This document shows positions 51,105-63,955 of a DNA stretch of 64,000 nucleotides, one piece after another (the first letter of the stretch is position 1; the number at the start of each line of letters is the position of its first letter). Where the stretch lies: positions 32,704-96,703 of the forward strand of contig NW_017386144.1 of the NCBI RefSeq assembly GCF_000237925.1. The letters are read 5' to 3'. This stretch comes from Schistosoma mansoni (Eukaryota; Platyhelminthes; Trematoda; Strigeidida; Schistosomatidae). Made by a program: the position numbers and the translations under genes. The notes under the pieces were generated by a model, which was not told the origin of the DNA, ran no database searches, and saw nothing but the letters and a program-made list of their open reading frames with translations.

Positions 51105-54100
51105 TAATGAAGACTGTTATGTGTATACGAATATAATATTTAAGTCCAACGTTATGATGGCCAAAAGAAAAATTACCTTTGGTGTCTTTCAGTTAACTAT
51201 GTTCAAATGACTACGTGCACAATTATTTATAGTTGAATACCCATTTTATTCAGTTTCTTTGCCTGTTACCAAGCTTGTGGCATATATATATATGATCACT
51301 TTGGTTGATGTGTGGAGTTGACCGGTTGCTTCTACAGATCCTCAGTTCATTTTATTTTCGCGTTTGTCAGATGTCTAATTCTAAAGTGTTTTATTATTTC
51401 TCCATACATAAAAACTTCAACGTGTGACGTTCCTACTGATTTCTTAACGTGATAGATCTTGACACTATACTGTTTTCCCTATATCATAGATGTCAATTTC
51501 ATTTTCTTCTTTCCTGGATGAATGGGTTTTTTATAGGTATGTTGTATACTACTTCATTGACTCACGTCAATTATTATGGTATTTAATTTTACTGCCATTT
51601 GTGACCAGTTTCTTGCAATTTTTCGTATATTTACCTTTTTCAGTAATATAGTTTCAATTTCTTATCCGATCTATGAATAATGTACACCGGCTAGTTGACT
51701 TTTCTCCAGTTGTTTTTTCTCCAACTGCCATTATTATTTGAAATATTTTTTTCATATACACTTGTTCTGTTTGCAGTTGGTGATGTTGGCTGAAATGAAA
51801 ACATGTTACCAGGTAGATTGGACTGACTGTCTGTCATTGTTACCGTTATTATCAAAGTTGCATTTCATTATTTTCAATATATAAATGACCTTATTATTTA
51901 GACCAGGAAACGTTTTAAGATTGTATGAAGTAACTTACGTTATACGCATACTTTTGCGTTTCTTATTGCTTCTACTATCACACTGCAAAATGCAAAATCA
52001 AAAGTCAACATAAGGATATATATATATATCTCCCTACATCTTAAGAACCCTATACTGAGTGTTCTTGGGCGTTATTAGATGGTTTCGGCTAGATTACCCA
52101 TGAACTATCATAAATGTAACCCTGTCCTTTACTATCTCGTGGTCTAGAATTGAGGACATGGTAACTTGGACTGTCAAAAATAGTACTTTTCAATAGTCGA
52201 TAAATAAAAGTGATTAACATACCTTATTAATTATAAATGGTATTACATTAGAAATTATTGAAGCCTCACAAAATATTTCTACTTTCCATAGTTTATATGC
52301 TAAATGAGTATTTTCATATAACATGTACTGATAACCTTTGAAGATTAAGAAAACAACTTTCCAAAGATAGCAAACTATCTGATATTATAGTTTGGAATAA
52401 TCTTTTAATTGATGTAATGACTTATGCGTTAAACACTTAGTATGACCCGTCCTTTGTCATTCAATATTTCCAATATATAGTGACTATGAGTAATTCTAAA
52501 CATTTGTATATGTGTGTACATTTTTACACTTTATTTGTTCTAGTAAGTAATAGTAATGATAATCCAACACTCATTTATGCATTTATTATGAAAAACTATA
52601 GGACCATTAAGTCGTTTTTCTTTAGAATGAAATAAATTCGTGCTCTGATTGTAAAGCACCATTCAGTGAAAATCCCATTCATTCGGATAAACTCATATGA
52701 CCTGGTTTCAAAAATGCTGTGATCGCTTCACTTTCATTTCAAAAAATACTGACGTGACTTAGTAAAGAACATTTTCTAATGATTTCTTTTCTACCGAAAA
52801 AAGGAAGTTGTTTCCTATTAGAATATCAATCATGAAAGGACGGGTGTAGGAAACGAAGATCTCACGTATACAGACAGTCGATAAAAAATGACGTGTGTAC
52901 AGTATTCCAATGAATAGGACGATAAAAATTCTGGCAATTCACAAACAATGGAAATTTTAAGAGATGAGGTTTTTTAAACAGTTGTCATCATAAACTAATC
53001 GGGATCGTCCAAAGAAGTAATAAGACCGGTGAAGACACTTAATAACTGTTGGTGGCTATTTTGAGACTATTTGGCATTATATACTATCAAAACCCAATAG
53101 GGGTTTAGCCGTTTAGACTCGACGACATAAGATGTCATTAAAATATATGGTTCATATCCATGGGGTCTTTCTTTTCTGACGGTGTTGTCGGACATTCAAC
53201 TTCGCTGTCACCCTAATGGGCTCAATTTTGTCTTTTTTTAAACATCAGTACTATTTAATAAACACATCAACCAAAGTTATAAATACCAGCTTATATAATT
53301 TATGGTACAACAATCTTACTCTGTTCGAAATGTCCCCTATTTGTGACAAGATGTTTGACACTTCTTTTCTATTTATTAAACGCCTTTGGTGATTTTAGGA
53401 GCCATACTTTATCTGCCTGGTCGTATCATGTTTTTTTTGTCTGTACACAACCACTTTACGCTTTGAGACCGAAACAAGTTTCAGGTGAATAATCTTGGTA
53501 ATCATGGTTGATGAGTTACTCACCTGATGCTCACGAACAATCAATGGTAAACATGCTGGCGTATTTTGTAGTTCAACGGCCACACATCGTCTTAATACAA
53601 ATTCCTTTGGTTATTTGGATGGTGACATGTAACTTGACGAAGACTTGCTCAAGATAATGTTCACTGAATGGTTATTTAGTCGTATCCTCGGCTTGCAAAC
53701 TTAGTAGCCCAGTTTGCATATTGATTGGTTAGACCATGCACATTTATAATAGTCATTTTGATACGGGCTACTAAAGAACATGAAGTATTTATTTAAATTA
53801 TTTGTTTTCTGTAGCTTACAATATGTTGAAATAATTTTCACCGCTAATTAATACTAAGTGGTGGAATATTGGAAATATGAGAATACTGAATATACAATAT
53901 CGCAGCTTATAAACCATTATCCCCCGTATATTCAAATGACTAATGATTTTCAGTGTATTTGGCTGAAAAGTTATAAGTAGTCAGGTTATGGTAGATAAGT
54001 AACGATAGTCGGGAGGAATCTTTGTACCTCAAACTTTTATTAGTTGGCGTTCGTTAAAAAAGTGTAGCTGGAATCTTGTGTTACTGATAATCCTTGTAGT

Positions 54101-55000
54101 ATATGTACCTACATCACTTAGCGTTATGGTCAACATTCCAGGTCCGTCTTGCTAACGAATGATATACAGTCTAGGTTCAAGGTTTCTTACCAACTACCCT
54201 GTAGGGTAGAAATAGTATAGACAATGTCAATGTTGCAACATTGCCGACGATGTTTTCTGTATGCGTTGTGATGTTATACGGCTGTAATGGGTGATTTATT
54301 GGTATTGACTGTATGTTGTGTCTGCAGATAGTCCCTGTTGCTCGCGTATTAAATTTCCTAACTTTTATATAAAATGATTAGAAAGCTTTTTGTTCAACGA
54401 TTTAGGTAAAAAAACCCAGTACAATGTACTACAACTCGTAAAAATATTCCCTGTTTTTCATTAAATTGAGTGCTTGTTCAGTATTGAGAATCTCCGTAAT
54501 GAATTTCTCATTGTTTTAGGGGGAAGCACATAACTCATAGAATCAATGGAGTTGAAAATGAGGCCGTAATCCATTGATAACACAGAATGAAGGTCGCAAA
54601 CTGAATCTAATTTATGTTCTGACAAAATAATAGTTTCAATGTTTTGGTGTTTTTGGTCTAGAAGTTGTAGTTTCGAACCTGTGTTTGGTTCTTGTGCGCA
54701 CATTGAGGAAGATGCTCAAAACACAGTTGAAATATTTGTTTGCCACTCTGTATTTTGACGAAATTATACCAAAAAGCATACTATTCTACTCAAAATCTGC
54801 TTATTTACTGTTAGCAAATAATTTTAATAATTTCCTGGTTAATAGACTAGCAAAATAATTCATTTTATCGTATCCATTAATCAATTATATTTAAAGTTTA
54901 AAAATTAACATAAGCAGAAATATAATGCCAGACTAATGTAAATTGTAAGTGTCACTTCTCGATACAACTCATTGATGTGATTTGTTAGTGTAGTAGAGGA
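51105..55000. other. 3' flank of RCAN and unassigned sequence
   Basis: Short AT runs lie at 51279-51291 and 52016-52029. Minus-strand frames at 53395-53583 and 54461-54703 lack splice context. I see no gene or named repeat. Confidence 0.4.
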
Positions 55001-55010
55001 TGTCATCAAG

Positions 55011-55073
55011 TATAAAAGACTGTTAGATGGTTTATTGAAGGTGTTAATCAACAGGAAGCCATGGCATTAATCA
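55011..55073 (+). promoter_or_regulatory. TATA box, ATG and donor: possible first exon or LTR promoter
   Basis: TATAAAAG at 55011-55018 lies 43 bases before GCCATGGCATTAATCA, which ends at a perfect donor GTAAGT. No clear second exon was found. The nearest option is an AG at about 55630 followed by a frame that includes AGTTAATAAA, a possible poly(A) signal. An LTR fossil (54.9-55.8 kb) is an equal alternative. Confidence 0.25.
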
Positions 55074-55099
55074 GTAAGTATTATTTTCACTCTTTGCGG

Positions 55100-55880
55100 G
55101 GATTGTTTCCAATGAACTATTATTTAAAAAAACACTTTTAAGCCAACTAGTTTGGTGATATCAATGCAAATTCAATTGACAGAATCTTTGGTTACTTACA
55201 GCTGATTAGTTACTTTTCAAGTGTATGGTTCAATGTAAATTTGTTTGGTGTTTAGATAGATCTTCATAGTTATTAATAAAGATTATTGTTCAATGCTGTG
55301 GAGAAAATCCGAGTGAAGAATGTACTTGGCAATGATATGATGGGATTTGTTCAACATTACTTCCCTATATTTGATTTAATATGATTACTGAGTGTAGTCT
55401 TTGTTTGGTTTTCCAGTGTGACATTTTATTCGGTATAACATTCATTGATTTGAGTGTGATGTTTTATTCAAGATACTATATTTTTGTATTTAATTAACAT
55501 AAACTATGCTCAGTATGACATGTAACATGTGATTTGTTATAACTCTGGGTATTTTCCATATATGTAATTTGGTTCTAATTAATAATTAAAATGGGTGTAC
55601 AATCAATATATAAATCAATGTATTATAGACAAGGGTCGTCGTCGTGTTTTTGAGTTAATAAATTTTCATTTGTACCAATCTTGGTATTCTTACTTCGCGT
55701 CGTGGGAATTACAATGGTTTTTCGTTTTACTGGTGTCAGTAATAAGTGATTCCGATATAACAATTTGGTGACACAGCCATAATAATTAGAGAAGACCAGA
55801 CATAAAAATTGTCGACGCAGTTATAACTACTGGCAACTGGTTATAACAGGCCATTTTATATGAATTCTGATCATTTTAGT
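55100..55880. other. Unassigned sequence
   Basis: GTGTGACATTTTATTC and GAGTGTGATGTTTTATTC near 55416 and 55454 are near-duplicates. Nothing else was recognised. Confidence 0.3.
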
Positions 55881-56183
55881 TTTCAGGAGGGGGTTTCGTG
55901 GAGATTTTAGTAATTTTATGTAGTTGAGATCATCTGTCAATTGAAGCTAGACCACCATGGAAAACCTGGATGAGGTTAGACATTAACACCGTTAGATACC
56001 GGCTCAGTAGTCTATCGGTTAAGTGCTCTGGCGCGAAGCTGGTAGGTCCTGGGTTCGAATTTCACGAGGCGGGATCGTGGATGCGCACTGCTGAGGAGCC
56101 CCACAATGGGACGAAACCGCCGTCTAGTGCTTCTAGGTTTTCCATGGTGGTCTAGCTTCAATCGGCTCATGATCTCAACTATA
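55881..56183 (+). repeat. Family B copy with inverted ends
   Basis: The left end is TCAGGAGGGGGTTTCGTGGA then GTAGTTGAGATCATCTGTCA; the right end CATGATCTCAACTATA is its inverse. The A box (GGCTCAGTAGTCTATCGG) and B box (CTGGGTTCGAATTTC) are both clear. The hammerhead keeps core CTGAGGA and GAAA, but stem II has a mismatch. Confidence 0.7.
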
Positions 56184-56936
56184 TAACGCTTTATTTTTAA
56201 TAGATCTTATTTACTGAAAGTCCATTGTCAAGGTAGTATTCTATATTCTTGATACCGCTCAAATGAGATACTTTTTGCATTCATTCGGGTAAAAGTCTTT
56301 CAGTTTCACACTTATCTACCTCTGTGTACAATTAAATATTTTATTTTTCTGAATAATTACAACCCTTCTCTTTAATAAAAATTTACTGAGTTAAAATGTG
56401 TAATCGGAGTATAAAACTTGATATCAATGTAGCTGGGTCTCGTCATATCAAGTTATTTTCATAATGATCATTATCCTCTTCCTAACAAAATATCAGGCTT
56501 TTGTCATTGTATTAGAGTTGCAAGAGAAGTTTAACAGATTGTATATTTTTTATTATGTAGTTATTGTACTATATTTTGTTTTTTTTCCACTGACATGTTT
56601 ATTTCTTATTATAATCGATATGTACACTAAGATCACTACAATATTAGTAATTATTTTGTTTAACTAACTGGGAACAAGTAAGTTATGTCAGCCTAGTTTG
56701 AGATTGTATTACCAATAATTACCATCAAATTTTTATGTTATTCAGGATTTTAACATTGTGAATAAGAAGACTTTTTCATTAATCTTACATATACAACATA
56801 TGTTTATAGATTTTTGATAGAAACTTAAAAAAGCTAGTTAAGTAACAGTTTCTATGACAACTCAAAGTTATACCTACTTCCGAAAGGATTTAAATGGGAA
56901 CAGTTCTTAAAAAATATTTCTAATATGATCTGGTGA
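56184..56936. other. Unassigned AT-rich sequence
   Basis: A 67-codon hydrophobic frame at 56464-56667 reflects T-rich composition. No gene is supported. Confidence 0.35.
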
Positions 56937-57459
56937 TTTTATTTATTTATTTAAACACACAAACATAGGTACAAAAAGGTACCACATACATATGCGCCAC
57001 ACAAATCTCATTTGATTTGTGTGAGAGCTGTGATACTAACCGGGTGCTCAAACCGAAGCAGGTGGTTTTCTTAGGGGGCCCCGCACCTGGAGCCTTCGCC
57101 CTAAGGTCTAATCAACAAGGCAGTAAAACAACGTTAGGAGATGCGATCCCATGATAGACGGTGACCAACAATTGGTTCATACGCCAATTGTTGCCTCAAG
57201 GTACTGGAGCTCTTGTGCACGATTGGTTTGGAATCAGGGTTTTCCAACTTCCCTAGATGGACTCTCCGTGTCCACCAACCCAGTTAAAGCGCTGGACATT
57301 AGATTTTCGTCCTCTCAATTTCGTAAACAACACCCGTGGTATGAGAAAGCAATGAGTAGGACTTTCCTGGCAGTGGCTGTATGCGCGTAGCCATGTGAGA
57401 GCATTTGGAGAGGGAGAGCGAACTCTCCCACTCTCGGACGTACCAGGGCACTTGGGGGC
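56937..57459 (-). repeat. Family C repeat, near full length
   Basis: It runs from the TTTATTTATTTAAACACAC tail to CGTACCAGGGCACTTGGGGG, with the GATGGACTCTCCGTGTCCACC hairpin near 57257. Confidence 0.75.
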
Positions 57460-58140
57460 TGATACAGATCTGAAAGCAAGAAATGTTATTCAACAAAGAT
57501 ACAATTCTTTGAATGCGTTTTTTAAAGAAACTAATCTACAATTATAAAGGAAAATTAGTTAAATAATTTATTTCAATTGATCTGACAGGAGAATAAACTA
57601 TTCAATATGATTATACCGACCATTGAACATCATGTATGGGAAACCAAAATTAACAAAGTTTCTACTACATTTTCTAATCAATTAAAATGTTATCTTCTCA
57701 TTTCATTATTTTCAATCCAATTTCTTTTTGTTATATGTCAAAGAATCAAATTTCAACTATTTATCTGATACAATAACTTACTTTAGTTTTATACTAAGAT
57801 AAACTGATATGAGATTTGTAAGAGAGAAGAGTCGAGTTTAAAAAAAAAACCATGTCATTCGGTCAACTGTTTTATAAATATTCATCAATTGAAAGTTAGT
57901 TCCCACAAGATATTGACATAATTTAAAGTGATTACCTTCAAGTTATTAAGGCCCCGTCGTGAATATAATTCCAATTGACTATTACGTTAGTTCACGTATA
58001 TCGTATTCAGTTTTCTATAAACAGTAGAACGAATCAACAAAAATTAACTACAGAAGCCATTTGGTTTAAACATAAAAGTATATCATTTAAGAATGTGTTT
58101 ATCAAACAATAAGTATTTTAACAAATTTATGGAATTATTT
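57460..58140. other. Unassigned AT-rich sequence
   Basis: Nothing was recognised here. Confidence 0.35.
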
Positions 58141-58421
58141 GGTGAGACTCTAACTTATGGGTGAACCAATCAGGTAAAATATAACAGGTCTTGCATTGTG
58201 GCGCGAAATTCATTCATCCATTTGGCAAAATACCGTTTCGGCATTATAGCTGATGTCAGTTCGTGATGAAAACTTTAAATCTTGTTCCTAACCCTAACTG
58301 TCAACTGTAGATCATAATTCTAATTCTTCATACGGGCTTATAATCTTCATTTGGTCTTAGTGGACACTCTCAAAGTCACTTGAGGATCGCTCAGAAGTCG
58401 TCCATAAGTTATAGTCTCATC
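58141..58421. mobile_element. 281 bp non-autonomous DNA transposon (MITE) with 8 bp target duplication
   Basis: The left TIR TGAGACTCTAACTTATGG (58143-58160) matches the inverse of the right TIR (58402-58419) at 17 of 18 bases. AATTATTT flanks both ends (58133-58140 and 58422-58429). A GG start with an 8 bp duplication fits Merlin or hAT; Merlin elements are known in schistosomes. It has no coding capacity. Confidence 0.65.
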
Positions 58422-58429
58422 AATTATTT

Positions 58430-59640
58430 TTATTGTGCTAATTTAATTATAATAAATTTTAATATTTATCCTCATGTTTTATTAGTGTTTAAAATCCAAA
58501 TAAATAAAAAATAACCGATATCAATCCAACTGAATTATGATTGGCTGGTAAGATAATTAATTTTCCAGTTAATCTCGATGACCTTGAACTGTTGAATGAG
58601 TACAGACATATAATGTATAAACTAATTCATTTTTCTTTTTGTAATAATACATCGTTCCATTTCAGTTTATCTTTCTTATCATAAATTCGATGATTTATTC
58701 GTTCATCTCGATTATTTGGTCATTCAAGCATAGATTGTGATCATAAGATCTGTATCAGAATCTCAAAATGATAAGATGTAATATACAACTGAATGTTTGT
58801 GTATTTCTCAAGTGCAGTTATATTACTAACTGAATCAGTGAAAGAAAGTTACCTTATGAATGTGATTGTGAATTAACAGGGAAAAGAAAAGAGAAATAAG
58901 AATTACTGTAAGATTATTTCTCTGACACTTTAGCTTAATAGACTTTGAGTTCAATAAACACTCTTTTTAGAAGAAAGATTATGATTATGATTTAGTAAAT
59001 GATTGAAACTAAAGTTCACCAATGCGTGAACAAATGTATTGGGTAATCTTCCTATTCAACTACAAAAAATCTAATTTCAATTTTTAAAGAAAGCAGACAA
59101 ACTTGTCTGTAATGTTATGCTATCTTCTTTCTCTCTCTATATATATAATAAGTCGACCTTGATCTTTTCGCACTAACTTTGTATAAACTTTTATCAATGG
59201 ATAGCCTATTTTGAGTAGTCACACGATATCACCTGATTATATGAAACATATAAGAACTTTCGTCTAAATTAAAGTGAATAGTTACACAGTATTTGGGCGC
59301 CGAGTCGATGTAAGACATTAAATAGGAATAATATATTTGTAAAATTTCAGCGAATAAATTTGAAGTAAATCCAACGTTTTGCCTGGCAATCTGGTCCAAG
59401 CTTTTTCAAGGAAACACAAATAGGTACATGGTTCTCCGGTTCATTGTATACTGAATAGGTTATCCAATCAGCGTTAAAAATGTCTAAACTAGGTATATGC
59501 ATTAGTGTGTAAGAAAGAGACTTGTGATGTGAAATGAAATGTGTTAAGATAACATATTGTATATATACGTAAGTAGTGAAAACATACATTTTAGTATATG
59601 ATATGAATCATATATCACAGCATGTATAAAATGATTATAT
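58430..59640. other. Unassigned AT-rich sequence
   Basis: Short TA-rich runs lie near 59140. No gene or named repeat was seen. Confidence 0.35.
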
Positions 59641-59642
59641 GT

Positions 59643-59995
59643 AATCAGAAGGGGATTTGTGGAGATTTCAGTATATCTCAAAGTTGAAATCATGAGTCAA
59701 TTGAAGCTAGACCACCATCGAAAACCTGGAAGCACTGGACGGCCGTTTCGTCCTATTATGGGACTCCTCAACAGTGCGCACCCACGATCCCGCACTCGCG
59801 AGATTCGAACCCAGGACCTACCAGTTACGAGCCAGAGCCCTTAACCGATAGACCACTGAGCCGGCATCCAACGGTGTCAATGTCTAACTTCAATTGATCC
59901 ACGAATTATGAGCGACACTTCACCAATTGCCTTCAGTGAGTTGTTATCTCACAACAGACGTGGTTGAACTCCACTGGTCACTGCTTCCCATTATA
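59643..59995 (-). repeat. Family B copy, long form
   Basis: It starts ATCAGAAGGGGATTTGTGGA then AAGTTGAAATCATGAGTCAA. It then carries the reversed hammerhead, a reversed B box (GATTCGAACCCAGGACC), a reversed A box, GGCATCCAACGGTG, and the long leader through GGTTGAACTCCACTGGTCAC. The ribozyme's first core base is changed (CTGTTGAGGAG for CTGCTGAGGAG), so it should be inactive. Confidence 0.7.
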
Positions 59996-59999
59996 TGTA

Positions 60000-61990
60000 A
60001 GTTTTGAAATATTCATTCTCCTGAAAACCGAAAAAATAAAAATAAACGAGATTTGGGGATGTGTTTATGTTTCCCATTAAATTCGAAGTATTAGTTGTTA
60101 TCATGGATAATTTGATGTTAAGGGAAAAATTCTAAGTAAGGACTTTGATGAACTGATGCTCTGACTAGTTTTGATGAGCTATTTAGAATTCATCATATTT
60201 ACTCTTCAGTTTAATCTCATCTTCGTTCATTTTTATTTTATAATTGGTCCCTTTGTTACTATTTGTATTATTATTACTATTATTATGTGACTTTGATCAT
60301 CGATCTTTTCTTCCAAAATTTTCAGATTATTTACCATAAAAATATTTTACTATTTGGACACTTTGCTTGTTGCACAAGCTAGTGGCTTTTTTGGTTTATT
60401 AGCCAAGTGGATAACATGATAGTATTTGAAGTAAACGATACTGAGTTCGAGTCCTGGGGTGTTGCGTTGAGGGAATTTATTTCAACCACTCTTTTTTCCA
60501 GATAGACATTCAGAATAAGAAGTGGGAAAGCGAAGCGAAACGGGGAGGAGAAGGCGGGTGAGCAAACTCGATTTGATAAAGTGTGACTCAATATTTATTG
60601 TCAGACAAAAATAAGCTATAGACATGTGATGGTTATAATAAACAATGCACTCACATACGCTCATATAAAAACAGTCAAGGTTAATACACAAATAATTGAC
60701 GAGGTCAAGATTTAAATCAAGAAGAATAAATAAATTTGTCTATTTATAAGCTAAAATATCCCATGTAGGATTAAGATGGTACTAGACACTACAGAATATA
60801 AAAGAAACGCTTAGATGGAAATAATCTATTACTTTTATTTGGAAATGTTAAACTAGACAGAAAGGAAGAGTATTAAGATTGGACTATCAAAAATGATAAA
60901 ATAATCTACAAATAATACAGGCTGTGAAAGATGACTTGAATTTTTATGTTTAGTTGCGAACCCTTGCATAATTATTGAGTACTTTGGGAGAGGTGATATT
61001 GATTCATTCACCTATCATTCTTTATATCATGAGGATTGTGCTCTAATAAACAATTTCATGCATTGATTCTACCTGTTCCTATTTTCTTTCAGGTGTTTGC
61101 CATTATTTCTATTATTTTGTTTGTTGTTTGTTATTTTAAAGTAATTTTAGTCTCTTTTATGAGCCTATTGAATGAACATGTAGTTCCAGTAAACCGCATA
61201 CCTTTCTATTCTTTTATGTTTTTCTATTTTTGTCGTCTGACAAACTGAAATTCTGGACTCAATGTATTACTGTATGTTAATAATAAAAATTTAGTTTCAC
61301 ATAATAGTAAACCAACATTTTTAATTTTGAGTCTAAGCATGTAAAGCACCGGTTTCTAATAAGAGTCAGTTATTGCGAACAAACACTTCATAATTGAAAC
61401 TTGCTTAGAACCGGTAAATATATTTTGTATTTAAATTACAACTTACTAACTAATTAGTAGTTCATTTCATCAATCCTTAGTTCGATACCTAAAAGAGTTG
61501 TTAAACACAATGACAATTCCATATAGCTTGGAATATATAATCTTCAGTATAAATACAAAAGGTACATTTTACTTATGTTCGTTTATTTAGACTATTCTTA
61601 GTATAAATTGAATAACCCAAGTCTCCTGAATAATAAATCTATCATAGTCTACAGCTTTAGACAAGGTTATTTAAACTGACTGCAATTTAGTGTTTATATA
61701 ATTCCCGTATTATCAGAGTATTTGTTGTCCATCCACTGGGTGATTTTGAAAGTAACTAAGTAAAAGTGTATGACCTGTAAAAGAGATGCATCAGTATATA
61801 AGATTAAGAAAATTGAATTACTGAAACGATTAGAACATTTTTCATGATTCTTGTTAACTGTGGAAGTAGCTACATTATCTAGTTAGCACTATGATTCATA
61901 ACTTACTTTTGTTTCCAGTCTTGTTGAAAGATATGAGGTTATTGCTTCTTCCCAGAATCAACGATTATCTTCCTCTATGTATTCGACTTA
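60000..61990. other. Unassigned sequence with one family A scrap
   Basis: 60365-60470 is the 5' half of family A (TGCACAAGCTAGTGGC, TAGCCAAGTGGATAAC, then a B-box-like GAGTTCGAGTCCTGGGG). The rest is AT-rich; no gene is supported. Confidence 0.45.
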
Positions 61991-61994
61991 TTTC

Positions 61995-62115
61995 ACATTA
62001 CTGATATATCTAATCGTTTAGGTTTCCTTTACTGGAAGCTTAAGAATAGTTATCTCATCTCTGTACAAGGCTCTCATACCTCTAACATCACTCGAGATGA
62101 CCTTGTTCATAATCG
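61995..62115 (+). repeat. LINE 5'-end (family E) fragment
   Basis: GCTCTCATACCTCTAACATC and CTCGAGATGACC match the 3' part of the family E block (compare 33607-33636). It is short and diverged upstream. Confidence 0.4.
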
Positions 62116-63160
62116 AATCTCTTCAGTGATTATGCTATACCAGCAAATGGTTATACTTAGATGTGTAAAATAAAAATGAAGAAATGATTATAGTAATCGT
62201 TTTGTTTAATCAGAGATTAGTCTGTATTTTTTATACTTAACTGAAAGGTAATAGTTGAAGTACAGTGCGATTTCACGAGGTCGCAACTATAACAAAGTAA
62301 ATTTAATGGATATGAATAATTTTTAACCTTAAAGGTTTGTTAAGATTATTAGGTTTGTAGTTACCATTACTGACCAAATTCTGCAAGTCGAAGATTGAAA
62401 ACTAGTGATTATTGGACGAAGAAATATTGGATGTTAACCGTGTATCATTTCGAATTGACTACAGTTGAAAATATTGGCCATCGAATGTTTACTCACTGGT
62501 CTTAATTTGAAATACCCTTTATAAAGCTTGAAAGTCTTGGTTTTCTATTTTTTTTTCGGGTCATGACTATGCACTGCAGAGGAGTTACATGTTACGCTTA
62601 TTCAAAAGTCCATTGTTTCCTAGTTTTTCTCTGGTCTAACTTGAATTGACTTTCAGTTTAATGTTTTCATCACTAGTTCAACTTTATTTTATATTTTTTA
62701 GTGATACAAATGTTGGGACACATATTTTCTGTCTATGTGTAAAGATTATATGAAGAGGATATTGATAAGAAGTACATGTATAGAGTAAAGATAACAACAT
62801 TATGTTCATTTACTAACAAAATGTTTCGAAATGTTATACATATACTTAATATTCCATTTGTAGGGAGAAAAAAAGGAAAAGAGAACTTATCTATATTTGA
62901 TTGACATTTGAGAAATAACACATTAAAATGGTTATATTTAAGTTTGTATTAAGAAAAGAGTTTTGTGAAACCGGATTAAGACACTTTAGGTTAGGAAAAT
63001 TTCAGGATTTTCAACGAATTGTTTCATCAAAATTTGGAACTTATCAACAATCTACCGGATTAGTTCGTAAATGTCAAGTAGTAACTATTCATTAATGACA
63101 TTGAAGGATGATTGCATTATTCTACCAGTTGGATAGAACCAACACATATCCTAATGTTAT
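62116..63160. other. Unassigned AT-rich sequence
   Basis: TTGACTATGCACTGCAGAGG near 62565 hints at a very old family B relic, too weak to call. Nothing else was recognised. Confidence 0.3.
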
Positions 63161-63539
63161 TATTTATATTGTTTATTTGAACACATAAATAATGGTACAA
63201 AAGGGGTACCGAACATATATGCTCCACACAAGTCACTTGATTTGTATGTGGGCTGTGATACTGCCAGGGTGCTCAAACCGAAGCAGGTGGTTTCCTTAGG
63301 TTGCCATACACCCGGAGCCTTTGACCTAGAGGTCTAATCCACAAGTCAGTGGAGTGACGTTAGAAGATGCAGTCCCATGGTAGCCAGTGACCAACAATTG
63401 GTTCATACGCCATGCGTTCCCTCAGGGTACTGTAGCTCATGTGCACCATTGGTTTGGAATCAGGGTTTTCCAACTTCCCTCAGTGGACTCTCTGTGTCCA
63501 CCAACCCAGTTAAAGTCCCGGACATGTGCTTTTCGTCTT
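63161..63539 (-). repeat. Family C repeat, 5'-truncated
   Basis: It has the TTATTTATATTGTTTATTTG tail and conserved blocks through CACCAACCCAGTTAAAG, and stops at CTTTTCGTCTTAATG. The 5' third is missing. Confidence 0.7.
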
Positions 63540-63889
63540 AATGACTTTTCACATAACGTTTAATTAATTTTTGCACACTGTTAGACCACGATGTTCCGCG
63601 TTTTTCCTTTCACTGTACATATAGTTGTCAATTTTTAATCATATCTTAAATAGTCAAGTAAATTGAGTGAATATAGAAGATAATTTTATACGATAAATGA
63701 GCAGCTACTAACTCTTAAGAAACATAGATAAACAGAGAATTTATGCATTTCCTACATTTCCTATAAAATTATATATCTTCAAATAAAGACGTTGTTTTGA
63801 AGAACTACATTTACATATCTGTTACATCCATTTGAAATCATTGTTTGCATCGTCAGTAACGTTTATTTTACAACTGTAGTGAATAAACA

Positions 63890-63955
63890 AAGATGGATAG
63901 TGGTTAGCAGTGGAATCCAGGACGCGCGTTTCGTCCTATTTGGGACTCGTTAGCT
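63890..63955 (-). repeat. Family A SINE, 3' end, cut at the hammerhead
   Basis: Reverse reading gives AACGAGTCCCAAATAGGACG, AAACGCGCGTCC, then TGGATTCCACTGCTAACCAC. The stem I 5' strand and the base pattern just before the core are lost (GCTAACGAG). The copy begins almost exactly at the ribozyme. Confidence 0.6.

Noticed and set aside
54461-54703. 80-codon minus-strand frame
   Set aside because: No splice signals, no recognised motif, and a nearly continuous frame on the other strand. It is possibly part of an unknown repeat.
58280-58330. Telomere-like AACCCTAAC words
   Set aside because: A single occurrence inside the small TIR element, not an array; similar CTAA-rich patches occur at 20380 and 27990.
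61036-61248. Hydrophobic 70-codon frame after a good acceptor (TATTTTCTTTCAG)
   Set aside because: No partner exon and no conserved motif; T-rich DNA gives such frames by chance.
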